From the NCBI GenBank assembly GCA_964560495.1, contig CAZLMM010000016.1, forward strand, positions 20,569 through 84,568: a DNA stretch of 64,000 nucleotides, written 5' to 3'. Shown in pieces: positions 16,862-27,862 of this stretch. How positions within the stretch are numbered: the stretch's first letter is position 1; every line of letters begins with the position of its first letter. Source of the stretch: UBA5069 sp964560495. Lineage in GTDB: Bacteria; Chloroflexota; Anaerolineae; Caldilineales; Caldilineaceae. The notes beneath the pieces are model-generated. The model ran no database searches and had not been told where the DNA came from. It saw only the letters and a program-made list of their open reading frames with translations. The position numbers were made by a program, and so were the translations under genes.

Positions 16862-18865
16862 ATGCGAAACGTAACGAATGACAAGTCTTCGAGCATACCC
16901 CTTGTGGGACTGCGCTATCGTTACCTCATGGCAATCGATCTCATCCTGATCTGGTTTGCCATCATCCTCAGTTTCACCATTCGCTACGAGGCTCTGATTG
17001 ACGTATGGCCTTATCTGAAAGCCACATGGACTTTTCTGATCCTAGTTCCCCTGGTCAGATTGCCAGTCTATTTTCGCTTTCGTCTCTATCATCGCATCTG
17101 GCGTTACGCCAGCACCAAAGAGATGAAGATGATCTTGATCGCAAGCATCTTCAGCTCTGCGGTCATCTTTGTCGTGAATTTCGGTCTTTTGCCGCTCCTA
17201 GGTCTGCCGTACATGACGTCGCGCTCCGTCTGGCTGTTGGAGGGAATGCTGAGCCTCATGTTCTTGACAGGCAGCCGATTCATTCTGCGCCTGCTGCAAG
17301 AGCGGTATCGCCCCCATGAACTTGCCCAGTTGCAGGCTTTTGTACAGAATCCGAGCAACGTGCTTCTGGTGGGGGCTGGCGACGCCGGCGCAATGGTGTT
17401 GCGCGAGATGCAGGCGAATCGCGGTCTTGGTCTGACTGTGGTGGGGCTGGTTGATGATGATCCGGCCAAGCGCGACATGCGCGTCCATGGTGTACCCGTG
17501 CTAGGCGACCGTTACGTCATTCCCCAGCTCGTAAAAGCCCATAACGTCAACCAGATCATCATCGCCATGCCCACCGCGCCGGGGCGGGAAATTCGCGAGA
17601 TCGTCCAGATTTGCGAAAAGGCGGGCATCCATCCGCGCACGGTTCCGGGGCTGTATGAACTCATCGACGGAACGGTGCGCCTCAAACAAATTCGCGAAGT
17701 GCAGATCGAGGATCTGCTGCGCCGTGAGGCTGTCAAGATCGAGACGGCAGCCGTGACAGAACTGGTGGCAGGCAAACGGGTGCTCGTAACGGGAGGCGGC
17801 GGCTCGATTGGCAGTGAACTCAGCCGTCAGATTCTGCGCTGTCAACCCGCTGCGCTCATGCTGTTAGGTCATGGCGAGAACTCAATCTTCGAGATTCACA
17901 ATGAATTGCTCATCGAAAATCAACGCTTGTTCGATGGAGCTATTCCCATTCAACCAATCATCGCCGACATCCGTTTCCAAGACCGCATTCGCACTCTTTT
18001 CGGCGAATATCACCCGGAAATCGTATTTCACGCTGCGGCGCACAAACATGTCCCACTCATGGAGGTGAACCCGGCCGAGGCAATCACCAACAACCTGCTG
18101 GGCACCCGCAACCTTGTCCAGGCGGCTCGCGCTGTTGGCGTTGAACGTTTTGTCATGATCTCGTCCGACAAAGCAGTCAACCCCACCAGCGTGATGGGGG
18201 CGACCAAACGGGCTGCAGAGCTGCTCGTGCGCGAGGCTGCGCTGGAAAGCGGCAAGCCGTATGTCGCCGTTCGTTTTGGCAATGTGCTTGGCAGTCGCGG
18301 CAGCGTTGTGCTCACCTTCAAAAAACAGATCGCTTCCGGCGGGCCGGTAACGATCACCCATCCAGAGATGCAACGCTTTTTCATGACGATCCCCGAAGCA
18401 GTACAGTTGGTGCTTCAAGCCGCTGTCCTGGGGCGCGGGGGCGAGGTCTTTTTGCTGGACATGGGCGAACCAATCAAAATTGAGGACCTGGCGCGCGATC
18501 TCATCTCCCTTTCGGGGTTGGAGGTGGACCGTGACATCGAGATCGTCTACACCGGCTTGCGCCCGGGCGAAAAACTCTACGAGGAACTTTTCGTGCCGGG
18601 TGAATACTACGAGCCGACTCGCCACGCCAAAATCTTCATTGCGGCCAACGCCAGCGCCTTCGTTCCCCAATATCTGGATGAGTCTGTGGCGGCTCTGGAA
18701 TCGTCAGCGCGGCTCAACGACCGTGATGCGATTGTGCGCGGGCTGCAAAACCTGATTCCTGAATACCAACCTCCTGTCATCGACAAGCCGATTCTGAACG
18801 GCAAGCCCCCACGTTTGGCGCCGCCGCTCCATACAACGTCCGCGGCCAGCCCGACCACGCCATAA
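16862..18865 (+). CDS. CapD/PglF-type nucleotide-sugar 4,6-dehydratase, membrane-bound
   Basis: Membrane-anchored UDP-GlcNAc 4,6-dehydratase-like enzyme (667 residues, full length), which starts the synthesis of deoxy-aminosugars for surface polysaccharide or glycoprotein. Four N-terminal helices span about residues 22-145. A first Rossmann domain follows (VGAGDAG, 170-176), then the catalytic SDR domain with TGGGGSIGSEL (310-320), SSDKAVNPTSVMGATKR (434-450) and RFGNVLGSRGSV. The active-site Tyr of the common YxxxK motif is replaced by Met (MGATK), as in this family. The neighbours on the same strand are a ligase-like membrane protein, an FkbM methyltransferase and a phosphohexomutase, which together form a surface-glycan locus. 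Confidence 0.93.
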   Translation: MRNVTNDKSSSIPLVGLRYRYLMAIDLILIWFAIILSFTIRYEALIDVWPYLKATWTFLILVPLVRLPVYFRFRLYHRIWRYASTKEMKMILIASIFSSAVIFVVNFGLLPLLGLPYMTSRSVWLLEGMLSLMFLTGSRFILRLLQERYRPHELAQLQAFVQNPSNVLLVGAGDAGAMVLREMQANRGLGLTVVGLVDDDPAKRDMRVHGVPVLGDRYVIPQLVKAHNVNQIIIAMPTAPGREIREIVQICEKAGIHPRTVPGLYELIDGTVRLKQIREVQIEDLLRREAVKIETAAVTELVAGKRVLVTGGGGSIGSELSRQILRCQPAALMLLGHGENSIFEIHNELLIENQRLFDGAIPIQPIIADIRFQDRIRTLFGEYHPEIVFHAAAHKHVPLMEVNPAEAITNNLLGTRNLVQAARAVGVERFVMISSDKAVNPTSVMGATKRAAELLVREAALESGKPYVAVRFGNVLGSRGSVVLTFKKQIASGGPVTITHPEMQRFFMTIPEAVQLVLQAAVLGRGGEVFLLDMGEPIKIEDLARDLISLSGLEVDRDIEIVYTGLRPGEKLYEELFVPGEYYEPTRHAKIFIAANASAFVPQYLDESVAALESSARLNDRDAIVRGLQNLIPEYQPPVIDKPILNGKPPRLAPPLHTTSAASPTTP

Positions 18866-18902
18866 CGGAGGCGGGAACAAGTCGCCCGCCGTTCTTCAGC
18901 TC

Positions 18903-20138
18903 ATGATGCGCCGCCTGCTCCTCATCGAACCTGTCTGGTTGTTTGCGCTCTTTCCTCTGGTCACTTTTCCAGGTCGCCTGATTCCCTTGAACATGCACTG
19001 GCTTATCGTAGCGGCCCTCTTTGTCTTCTGGCCTATGCGCCTATTGACCACGCGACGCATCTCCATTGCCACACCGGTCAATCTCTGTATCGCTCTATTT
19101 CTGCTATGGTTGCCCGTGTCCCTGTGGGCATCCATCGACCGGGCGCATTCTTGGGAGGTTGTTGGTTATACATTGTTTGGAGTGACCCTGGCGCTCGCTC
19201 TGGTGAACCACCCTGTGACGCAGGAGCGCCCTCAGTGGATTGCCTGGGCGCTTCTGGCCATGGGCGCGGCGCTCTCGTTGCTCGGTCCCTTTCTCCTCAG
19301 CGAAGCGAGTATCGCCAGTAGGCTCCTTGCGCCGCTCCTCGTCGCCGGCGGCCCTGCCCTGGCGCGCCTGGGCGAAACCATCAATCCCAATATTCTGGCC
19401 AATGCGCTTGTCGTGATCCTACCGATAGCCACCGCCTTGACTCTGCGTTGGGATTGGGCGCGGCATTGGTGGCCGCCGCTGCTCATGGGTCTGCTCACAG
19501 TCTGGTTCATCATCCTGATCGTCCTGACGGAAAGTCGCGGCAGCGTGCTGGCAATTGCCATCTACGCGCCCATCCTCTTCATGCTGCGTTGGCCGCGCTT
19601 GATCTACCTTTTGCCGGTGCTCTTGGCAGCTGTCATTGTGGGCATTCGCCTGGCCGGCCCAGATTTTCTCAACCAGCTCGCTTCCAGCACAGCGGTGGGC
19701 GGCCTGGCTGAGCGCATCGAAATCTGGCAGCGATCCCTCTATGCGATCCACGATTTCTCCTTCACCGGCGTGGGCCTGGGAATGTTCAACCGAGTCATTC
19801 CGCTTCTCTACCCGTATTTTCTCATTCCACCAAGCGTGGACATTCCCGACGCGCACAACATCCTGTTGCAGGTGGGCGTCGATTTGGGCGCACCAGGATT
19901 GATCGTCTTTGTAGCCATGCTGTTGTGTCTGTTCGCCATGCTGATTCGCCTGCTGCGCCAGCGGGAAGCCGCGCTGGTTTGGGCGCTGTCTGCCGGACTG
20001 TTGGGTTCATCGATCGCTCTGTTGGTGGGAGGACTCTTTGCCGCCGTCAACTGGGGTGTAAAGCTGGCCTTTGTCAACTGGCTGTTGATTGCCCTTGCCG
20101 TACTACTTCATCGCAAAGTCTATGAAAAAACCACATGA
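18903..20138 (+). CDS. O-antigen ligase/polymerase-like membrane protein
   Basis: Polytopic membrane protein (411 residues, about 11-12 helices) of the Wzy_C/O-antigen ligase superfamily, which polymerises or transfers lipid-linked glycans at the outer face of the membrane. The family marker TESRGSVLA is at 209-217, and a large outer loop with GVGLGMFNRVIP and PDAHNILLQ (the conserved loop His) follows, then the closing helices. It begins 37 bases after the CapD-like gene and its end overlaps the start of the FkbM gene by 17 bases, which indicates one operon. Whether it is a ligase or a polymerase cannot be told from sequence alone. Confidence 0.85.
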   Translation: MMRRLLLIEPVWLFALFPLVTFPGRLIPLNMHWLIVAALFVFWPMRLLTTRRISIATPVNLCIALFLLWLPVSLWASIDRAHSWEVVGYTLFGVTLALALVNHPVTQERPQWIAWALLAMGAALSLLGPFLLSEASIASRLLAPLLVAGGPALARLGETINPNILANALVVILPIATALTLRWDWARHWWPPLLMGLLTVWFIILIVLTESRGSVLAIAIYAPILFMLRWPRLIYLLPVLLAAVIVGIRLAGPDFLNQLASSTAVGGLAERIEIWQRSLYAIHDFSFTGVGLGMFNRVIPLLYPYFLIPPSVDIPDAHNILLQVGVDLGAPGLIVFVAMLLCLFAMLIRLLRQREAALVWALSAGLLGSSIALLVGGLFAAVNWGVKLAFVNWLLIALAVLLHRKVYEKTT

Positions 20139-20961
20139 GGCCGGCGTACTGAGCCGACTGGCCAAGCAGCTTACTCCCATGCTTAGCCCCCTGCTCGTGC
20201 GCCCCCCGCTGGATCGGGCAATGCGCCTGACGAGCATCTATCTCGACATTTTACAGGGCAAAGGAGCGGGCAGCGGTTGGGATTTGCGCGGCGAAGTGGA
20301 GGCTGCTGCGCGTTTCATCCACCGCCCCCAGCCGGTGATCTTCGATATCGGCGCCAACCGCGGCGCATGGAGCGCGACCATGTTGCGCCTGATCGGCGTC
20401 TACTCGCCCCGCCTCTTTCTATTTGAACCGTCGTCGACGTGTCAGACTATCCTGCGCCAGCGCAACTTCCCTGGCAGCGTGCTCATTCCCGCTGCCGTAG
20501 GCGCCCTGGCGGGCGAGGCCGAGCTGATCTCGCCCGCGCCCGGCTCGCCCGTTGCATCGCTCTATGTGCGCCGCGACACCTATCACCAATTCAACGGGCC
20601 GCCGCGGTGCGAAAAGACGCCAGTCGTCACGGTGGACGACGTCATGGCCGAACACCAAATAGATCACGTCGATTTCATGAAGGTGGATGTGGAGGGGCAT
20701 GAGCTGGCGGTGCTTCTTGGCGCGCGTCAAGCCCTTCGTGCACAACACATCGCCGCATTGAGCTTCGAGTTCGGCTCTGGTCAGATCAATGCCCGCACCT
20801 ATTTTCATGACTTCTGGGACCTGCTGCACCCGTTGGGCTATGACCTCCATCGTATCTGTCCAGGCGGGAGCCTCGTTCACATCGATGACTATTACGAGGA
20901 CTTGGAGTCCTTTCGCGGGGTCACTAATTATCTCGCAGTCGCGTCTACAGGCAGCCTGTAA
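20122..20961 (+). CDS. FkbM-family SAM-dependent methyltransferase
   Basis: About 279 residues, starting at the ATG at 20122 inside the end of the ligase-like gene; 11 more codons are open upstream but lie within that gene. The SAM-binding motif is VIFDIGANRGAWSATML (72-88), and the FkbM signature DFMKVDVEGHELAVLLGA follows further on. FkbM enzymes O-methylate sugars or polyketides; in this setting a glycan sugar is the likely target. The stop is followed within 20 bases by a promoter for the next gene, so this gene ends the first operon. Confidence 0.85.
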   Translation: MKKPHEAGVLSRLAKQLTPMLSPLLVRPPLDRAMRLTSIYLDILQGKGAGSGWDLRGEVEAAARFIHRPQPVIFDIGANRGAWSATMLRLIGVYSPRLFLFEPSSTCQTILRQRNFPGSVLIPAAVGALAGEAELISPAPGSPVASLYVRRDTYHQFNGPPRCEKTPVVTVDDVMAEHQIDHVDFMKVDVEGHELAVLLGARQALRAQHIAALSFEFGSGQINARTYFHDFWDLLHPLGYDLHRICPGGSLVHIDDYYEDLESFRGVTNYLAVASTGSL

Positions 20962-20970
20962 CAGCGGCCG

Positions 20971-20979
20971 TGTTATAAT
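20971..20979 (+). promoter_or_regulatory. Extended -10 promoter element before the phosphohexomutase
   Basis: TGTTATAAT fits TGnTATAAT exactly and lies 100 bases before the GTG start of the mutase gene and just after the FkbM stop. No -35 match at the usual distance. Confidence 0.5.
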
Positions 20980-21078
20980 CGCAGCGCATACTCAACAGCC
21001 GCACGTGCCGGCGCAGTCGGGTGGAATGGACAGTATCGATATTCGTTGTTGTGCTTCAATGTGTATAGAGGAGTCTGT

Positions 21079-22566
21079 GTGATAGAGTTTGGCACCGACG
21101 GCTGGCGCGCCGTCATCAGCGATGAATTCACCTTCGAGAATGTGCGGCGGGTGGCCCAAGCCATTGCCGACAAAACGTTGGCCGATCAGGCAGCGGCGCG
21201 GCAGGCAAACGGCGTTGGCGAACACATTCCCACGCTAATTATCGGTTTCGACACCCGGTTTCTCTCGGACCGCTACGCCATGGCCGTGGCAGAAGTATTG
21301 GCTGCCAATGGCATCCGCGTTTGGCTGACCCAGGGCGATACGCCCACCCCCATCACTTCCTACGCCATTGTGGATAAGCGCGCTGACGGCGGCGTGATGA
21401 TCACTGCCAGTCACAACCCCCCTCGCTATAACGGCATCAAGTACAAGTCTTCTTTTGGCGGCTCGGCCAGCCCGGCGGATTGCAAGGATGTGGAGCAACG
21501 GATTCAGGCAAACATGGCAGCCGGCCGCCAGCCACGCCAGATAGAACTGGAGGAGGCGCTGGAGTCCGGCGTGGTGCAACGATTCAACCCGCTGCCCGCC
21601 TACGAAGCACATGTGCGCACTCTTGTCGATTTCGAGGCGATTCGTCAAGCCGGGCTGCGCGTGGCCGTGGACGCGATGTACGGCACCGGGCGCATCTATT
21701 TGAAGCGGTTGCTGGAAGACGCCGGTTGCGCCGTAACAGAATTGCGCGGCGAAATGAATCCTGGATTCAACGGCATCCACCCGGAACCCATCGCTCGCCA
21801 TTTGCAGCCGCTCATGGATGAAATGAAACGCGGCGGCTATCATCTGGGCCTGGCCACAGATGGCGACGCGGACCGCATCGGCGCCGTGGACCCCAGCGGA
21901 CGCTTCGTCGATCCCCACGGCATCATGGCGCTGGCCGTCGAACACTTGGTGCATCGCCGTGGATTGCGGGGGAGTGTCGTAAAGACTGTCAGCACGACCC
22001 AAATGCTCAACCGCCTGGCCGACCGCTATGGTCTGGTCGTTCACGAGACGCCCATCGGCTTCAATCACATTTGCGACTACATTCTACGCGAACCGGTGCT
22101 CTTGGGTGGTGAAGAAAGCGGCGGCATCAGCATCGCCGGCCACATTCCAGAGGGCGATGGCGTGTTGATGGCGCTCCTCCTGACTGAGATGGTGGCCGTG
22201 CGCGGCATGACATTGGTGCAGATGTTAGAGGAGATGATGGCGACGCCCGATGTGGGACGCTTCTCATACGCCCGGCGCGACCAGCCGGTGAAACGTTTCA
22301 AAAAATCGGAACTGGTGAGTCGTCTGCTCCGATCTGCTCCCGCAAGACTGGCCGGTCACACTGTAACGCACGTGAGCGACCGAGACGGCGTAAAGTTCAC
22401 CCTGGCCGATGAAAGCTGGCTGCTGATTCGCCCGAGCGGCACTGAACCTGTCCTGCGCATCTATTCCGAAGGGCGCAGCGACCAGGAAGTCGAAGCCCTG
22501 CTTGATGAGGGTGTGCAATTAGCCCGCAGCCAGATCGATGCGCTGCTGGCATCCCAACCGGCGTAA
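21079..22566 (+). CDS. Phosphoglucomutase/phosphomannomutase family enzyme
   Basis: Alpha-D-phosphohexomutase, 495 residues; it interconverts hexose 1- and 6-phosphates and so feeds sugar-nucleotide synthesis for glycans or glycogen. The N-terminus is FGTDGWRAVI, the phosphoserine loop is TASHNPPRYNG with Ser111, the magnesium loop is DGDADR (261-266), and the C-terminal phosphate-binding loop is RPSGTEPVLRIYSEG. The start is GTG at 21079: AGAGGAG lies 5 bases upstream. A plausible alternative ATG at 21046 would put that ribosome site inside the gene. A perfect hairpin follows the stop. The exact sugar (glucose, mannose or glucosamine) is not resolved. Confidence 0.92.
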   Translation: MIEFGTDGWRAVISDEFTFENVRRVAQAIADKTLADQAAARQANGVGEHIPTLIIGFDTRFLSDRYAMAVAEVLAANGIRVWLTQGDTPTPITSYAIVDKRADGGVMITASHNPPRYNGIKYKSSFGGSASPADCKDVEQRIQANMAAGRQPRQIELEEALESGVVQRFNPLPAYEAHVRTLVDFEAIRQAGLRVAVDAMYGTGRIYLKRLLEDAGCAVTELRGEMNPGFNGIHPEPIARHLQPLMDEMKRGGYHLGLATDGDADRIGAVDPSGRFVDPHGIMALAVEHLVHRRGLRGSVVKTVSTTQMLNRLADRYGLVVHETPIGFNHICDYILREPVLLGGEESGGISIAGHIPEGDGVLMALLLTEMVAVRGMTLVQMLEEMMATPDVGRFSYARRDQPVKRFKKSELVSRLLRSAPARLAGHTVTHVSDRDGVKFTLADESWLLIRPSGTEPVLRIYSEGRSDQEVEALLDEGVQLARSQIDALLASQPA

Positions 22567-22577
22567 ATCCACTCTCA

Positions 22578-22619
22578 AGAATAGCAAAGACGGCGCTATT
22601 GCGCCGTCTTTGCTATTCT
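22578..22619. terminator. Perfect 19-bp bidirectional terminator hairpin
   Basis: AGAATAGCAAAGACGGCGC (22578-22596) pairs exactly with 22601-22619 around a TATT loop. It lies between the convergent phosphohexomutase and Uma2 genes and touches the Uma2 stop codon at 22620. Confidence 0.8.
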
Positions 22620-23462
22620 CTATCCAAGACTGCTCGCTCCGTTGTTGTCATCTGGCAATTCGACGCCCAACAGTCTTAGTTGCGCCATCAGCCTATCTAT
22701 GCGTCGCTCTGCTTGCTCAGCGCGTACGCGCTCTTGCTCGGCGCGCTCTTCAGCAGATTCGGCCTGCTCCTCGGCTCTATCAGCCCGTCGGCGCTCCCGT
22801 TCAGCGCGTTCTATCTCCCGCTGAACGAGCTCCGCCCCGGTGGGTAGCACCTCGCCGTCGATATCACACCAGCGCAGCCATACATCGTCGATGCCTTCGT
22901 AGACCCCATACCACAGAGTCAGCCCCAGTTCCAACGCCGGCATCCACGTCTCTTTCATCTCTATATAAGAACGGTGGCGCAGTTCGTACATGCGCAAGGT
23001 TTGACGGCTCAGGAAGTGGTCGGGGTCGAAAACAACGTAATAGGCGACGCCGATGCGCGCGTAATCCCGCAATTTGCGAGTATCCTCGCCGCCTTTGCGA
23101 TTCGAGACGATTTCGATCGCCAGTTCGGGCGGCTTGCCGAACTCCCACATGAAATAGGTGTTGTTCTCCTTGCGCGTCAGGTCTTGACGTAGCGCCACAT
23201 CCATGCTCACCATGACATCGGGAACGATCGGGGGATCGTTAGGGGTGGAGAACAGGCCCACATTGGTCAAGACAACAAACGGACGCCGCTCTCCTTCCGC
23301 CTCGACGGGCGGTCCCTCCCATGAAGTGTTCATACTCTCGGCCAGTAAGCGCATCTGTTTTTCGGAGCGTATCCGTTCCACGGGCGCGCCATCCTCGATT
23401 TCAATGTGGGAAATATCTGGTTTGATTGAGTCCATAAACTCCTGATCATAGACTTGATCCAT
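22620..23462 (-). CDS. Uma2-family (DUF820) nuclease-like protein with coiled-coil tail
   Basis: 280 residues. The Uma2 domain is a PD-(D/E)XK-like fold found in many paralogues in cyanobacteria and Chloroflexota; its role is unproven. Visible core elements are VPDVMVSMDV (acidic Asp), PPELAIEIVSNRKGGED (the E-x-V position of the active site), LRDYARIGVAYYVVFDP and a C-terminal LELGLTLWYGVYEG strand. After residue about 220 the chain becomes a charged Glu/Arg/Ala coiled coil (IERAERERRRADRAEEQAES and onward), a known extension in this family. It stands alone, and a strong hairpin abuts its stop. The 49-codon ORF at 9.7 kb matches the tail of a different, shorter Uma2 form. Confidence 0.82.
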   Translation of the reverse strand: MDQVYDQEFMDSIKPDISHIEIEDGAPVERIRSEKQMRLLAESMNTSWEGPPVEAEGERRPFVVLTNVGLFSTPNDPPIVPDVMVSMDVALRQDLTRKENNTYFMWEFGKPPELAIEIVSNRKGGEDTRKLRDYARIGVAYYVVFDPDHFLSRQTLRMYELRHRSYIEMKETWMPALELGLTLWYGVYEGIDDVWLRWCDIDGEVLPTGAELVQREIERAERERRRADRAEEQAESAEERAEQERVRAEQAERRIDRLMAQLRLLGVELPDDNNGASSLG

Positions 23463-23519
23463 ATGTAATGACTCTTTCTAAAGATAACAGACGCAGGGCA
23501 ATCTAATGGCAGAGTCGCC

Positions 23520-25829
<2,310 letters not shown>

Positions 25830-25847
25830 AGCGTTCTCCCTTGTGTA

Positions 25848-26672
25848 TTACTCGGTCAATGTAGCACCTTGTGCCAAAAGCATGGATTCATCCCCAGTAG
25901 CGGAGATGGCAACCGGGCGGGAAGGATATGGTATGCCCAGCATCATGCGCACATACTCTCCATCGGGGTCCATCGTTGTCAGAGGGTGACGAGCCAATGC
26001 CTGATCATTGATGTCACCCAGATCGTCGATCACAACCCAGCCAATCAGCAGATGGGGGTTTGCCTGTGTCAGGCGTCGTGCAAGCTGATAGGCGTCAGGT
26101 TGCACGCGTTGGCGCCACAGTGAAATCAATAGACCGCTCTGAAAGTCGAGACGATGGGGATCGATCTCGGTCAACCTGCGTTGCAGTCTGGCAGCCAACT
26201 CCCACCGATGCCCTCTCAGGTACAGGGTTGCCAGACATGCCTCATTCAGGGCCGGCAGCCGGGCAATGTTGACGCTTGTGCGCACAAGACCGGCGCGGAT
26301 GTCCGGCTCGTAAGGGTCGCACTCAAAGGCGCGCTGCCAGCGGGCATGGGCGCGCGCCCGTTCTCCTCGCTGCTCGGCAGCCATGGCAACGGCGCGCCAT
26401 GCCAGCGCATTGGCCGGATCGGCGCGCAGCAGGCGCCTGCCCCACAATTCCCCTTGATCCCAGCGGCGCATCTGCCATGCCGCCCGTATCAGGCGGCAAC
26501 AAGTGGCGAGATGACGAGGCAGGGTGCGCAGCAACACATGGGCGATCTGTAGCGCACGCTGTGGCTGTTCCTCTTGCAGCGCATGTTCCATTGCCCTGTT
26601 CCAGGCAGACAACTGACCGACAGACGCGCCAGTCATGGCAGGAGAAGCGGTCTGGCGTGCGTGGGAGCTCAT
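25848..26672 (-). CDS. TPR-like helical repeat protein
   Basis: 274 residues made of short helix pairs of TPR type (for example LIRAAWQMRRWDQGELWGRR, then AWRAVAMAAEQRGERARAH and LARRLTQANPHLLIGWVVID). No signal peptide, membrane helix or catalytic motif is seen. The C-terminal 40 residues are not repeat-like (EYVRMMLGIPYPSRP). It begins 2 bases after the stop of the HDAC-like gene and ends 18 bases before glgB, so all three are surely cotranscribed. It may be a scaffold or partner for one of them, but no direct evidence shows this. I do not recognise a named family. Confidence 0.7.
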   Translation of the reverse strand: MSSHARQTASPAMTGASVGQLSAWNRAMEHALQEEQPQRALQIAHVLLRTLPRHLATCCRLIRAAWQMRRWDQGELWGRRLLRADPANALAWRAVAMAAEQRGERARAHARWQRAFECDPYEPDIRAGLVRTSVNIARLPALNEACLATLYLRGHRWELAARLQRRLTEIDPHRLDFQSGLLISLWRQRVQPDAYQLARRLTQANPHLLIGWVVIDDLGDINDQALARHPLTTMDPDGEYVRMMLGIPYPSRPVAISATGDESMLLAQGATLTE

Positions 26673-26674
26673 GG

Positions 26675-27751
26675 CTATGGATGGGGATGCAAGTTGGTGA
26701 AATAGGTAGGTGGATCGGGCAAATGGTGCAAATGTTGCAACCGATCCAACAAGATGCTCACATCCCGTTCACCCATGCGCGGCGGGCCAAAGGGATCGCT
26801 CACGCCGCGCGCATCGCCGCTGAGCACGCGCAGGCTGCTCAAGACGCAGTGGGAGAGCACATCGAGATTATATCCCCCTTCCAATACAGCCACCAACCGC
26901 CCATGACAGAGTTCATCCGCCAACGCCATGAGGCGATCCAGCAGGCGGCTATAGCCGCTGACGCTGAGCTGCATGGAAGCCAGCGGATCAAGCCAATGGG
27001 CGTCGAACCCGGCGGAAAGCAGGATCAGCTCGGGCTGGAAGCGCCGCGCAGCCGGCGCCACCACCCGATCAAAGGCGTCAAGATAACCCTGGTCGCCTAC
27101 ATGCGCAGGAAATGGCAAATTGACCGTGCTCCCCACGCCCCTGTCCTCGCCGATCTCATCAGCGGCGCCGGTGCCCGGGTAGTACGGGAATTGATGTGCG
27201 CTGATGAAAAGCACGCTCGGGTCGCTGTAGAACAGTTCCTGGGTGCCGTTGCCATGATGCACATCGAAATCAACGATGAGCACCCGCTGCACACCGTGGC
27301 GATCTTGCGCCCAGCGCGCTGCAATCGCCACATTTGCCAACAAACAAAAGCCCATGCCCACGTAAGCGAGGGCATGATGCCCTGGCGGTCGCACCAGGGC
27401 AAAACCATTGTCGGCCCGGCCCCACAACACCGCGTCAAGCACATTGAGCAGACCGCCCGCCGCCAAGAGCGCTGCGGTGTAGCTATCCGCGTTGAGATAG
27501 GTGTCTGCGTCGAGGTGTCCGCTGCCCAGCATGGCCGCCATCTGTAGTCGCTCCACATAGTGCGGGGTATGGACGCGCAAGACAGCCTCCAACGGCGCCA
27601 TGCTGCTGGGCGTCATCATCAGGTTCGACAGGATGCCGTCCTGGTTGAGCAGGATCCAGGCCTTCTCCAGCCGCCGATAATTTTCAGGATGTCCCTCGCG
27701 TGTGTGACGCAGATTGAACGGATCGTAAACAATCGCAGTCTTTCGTCCCAT
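26675..27751 (-). CDS. Histone deacetylase-family (AcuC/HdaH-like) amidohydrolase
   Basis: Zinc-dependent deacetylase of the arginase/HDAC fold, 358 residues. Family motifs are in place: RPPGHHA with His125/His126, DFDVHHGNGT with zinc ligands Asp163 and His165, SAGFDAH with the third ligand Asp250, and the catalytic Tyr294 in LEGGYNL. Bacterial members remove acetyl groups from proteins (AcuC on acetyl-CoA synthetase) or from polyamines and other small amides. It heads an operon with a TPR protein and glgB, so a link between acetylation and glycogen metabolism is possible but unproven. The deposited start MGRKTAIVYDP matches the family start. A lone TTGACA is seen upstream (27.8 kb), without a convincing -10. 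Confidence 0.92.
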   Translation of the reverse strand: MGRKTAIVYDPFNLRHTREGHPENYRRLEKAWILLNQDGILSNLMMTPSSMAPLEAVLRVHTPHYVERLQMAAMLGSGHLDADTYLNADSYTAALLAAGGLLNVLDAVLWGRADNGFALVRPPGHHALAYVGMGFCLLANVAIAARWAQDRHGVQRVLIVDFDVHHGNGTQELFYSDPSVLFISAHQFPYYPGTGAADEIGEDRGVGSTVNLPFPAHVGDQGYLDAFDRVVAPAARRFQPELILLSAGFDAHWLDPLASMQLSVSGYSRLLDRLMALADELCHGRLVAVLEGGYNLDVLSHCVLSSLRVLSGDARGVSDPFGPPRMGERDVSILLDRLQHLHHLPDPPTYFTNLHPHP

Positions 27752-27862
27752 CTCTCACCAATTCCGTGCTCGTCGTCAACCTCAACCTATTCTGACGCCT
27801 TGCGCATCCCTGTCAACATATGCAGTAAATTGGATTCATTGCTGCCGACGCGAAAAAGAGCC

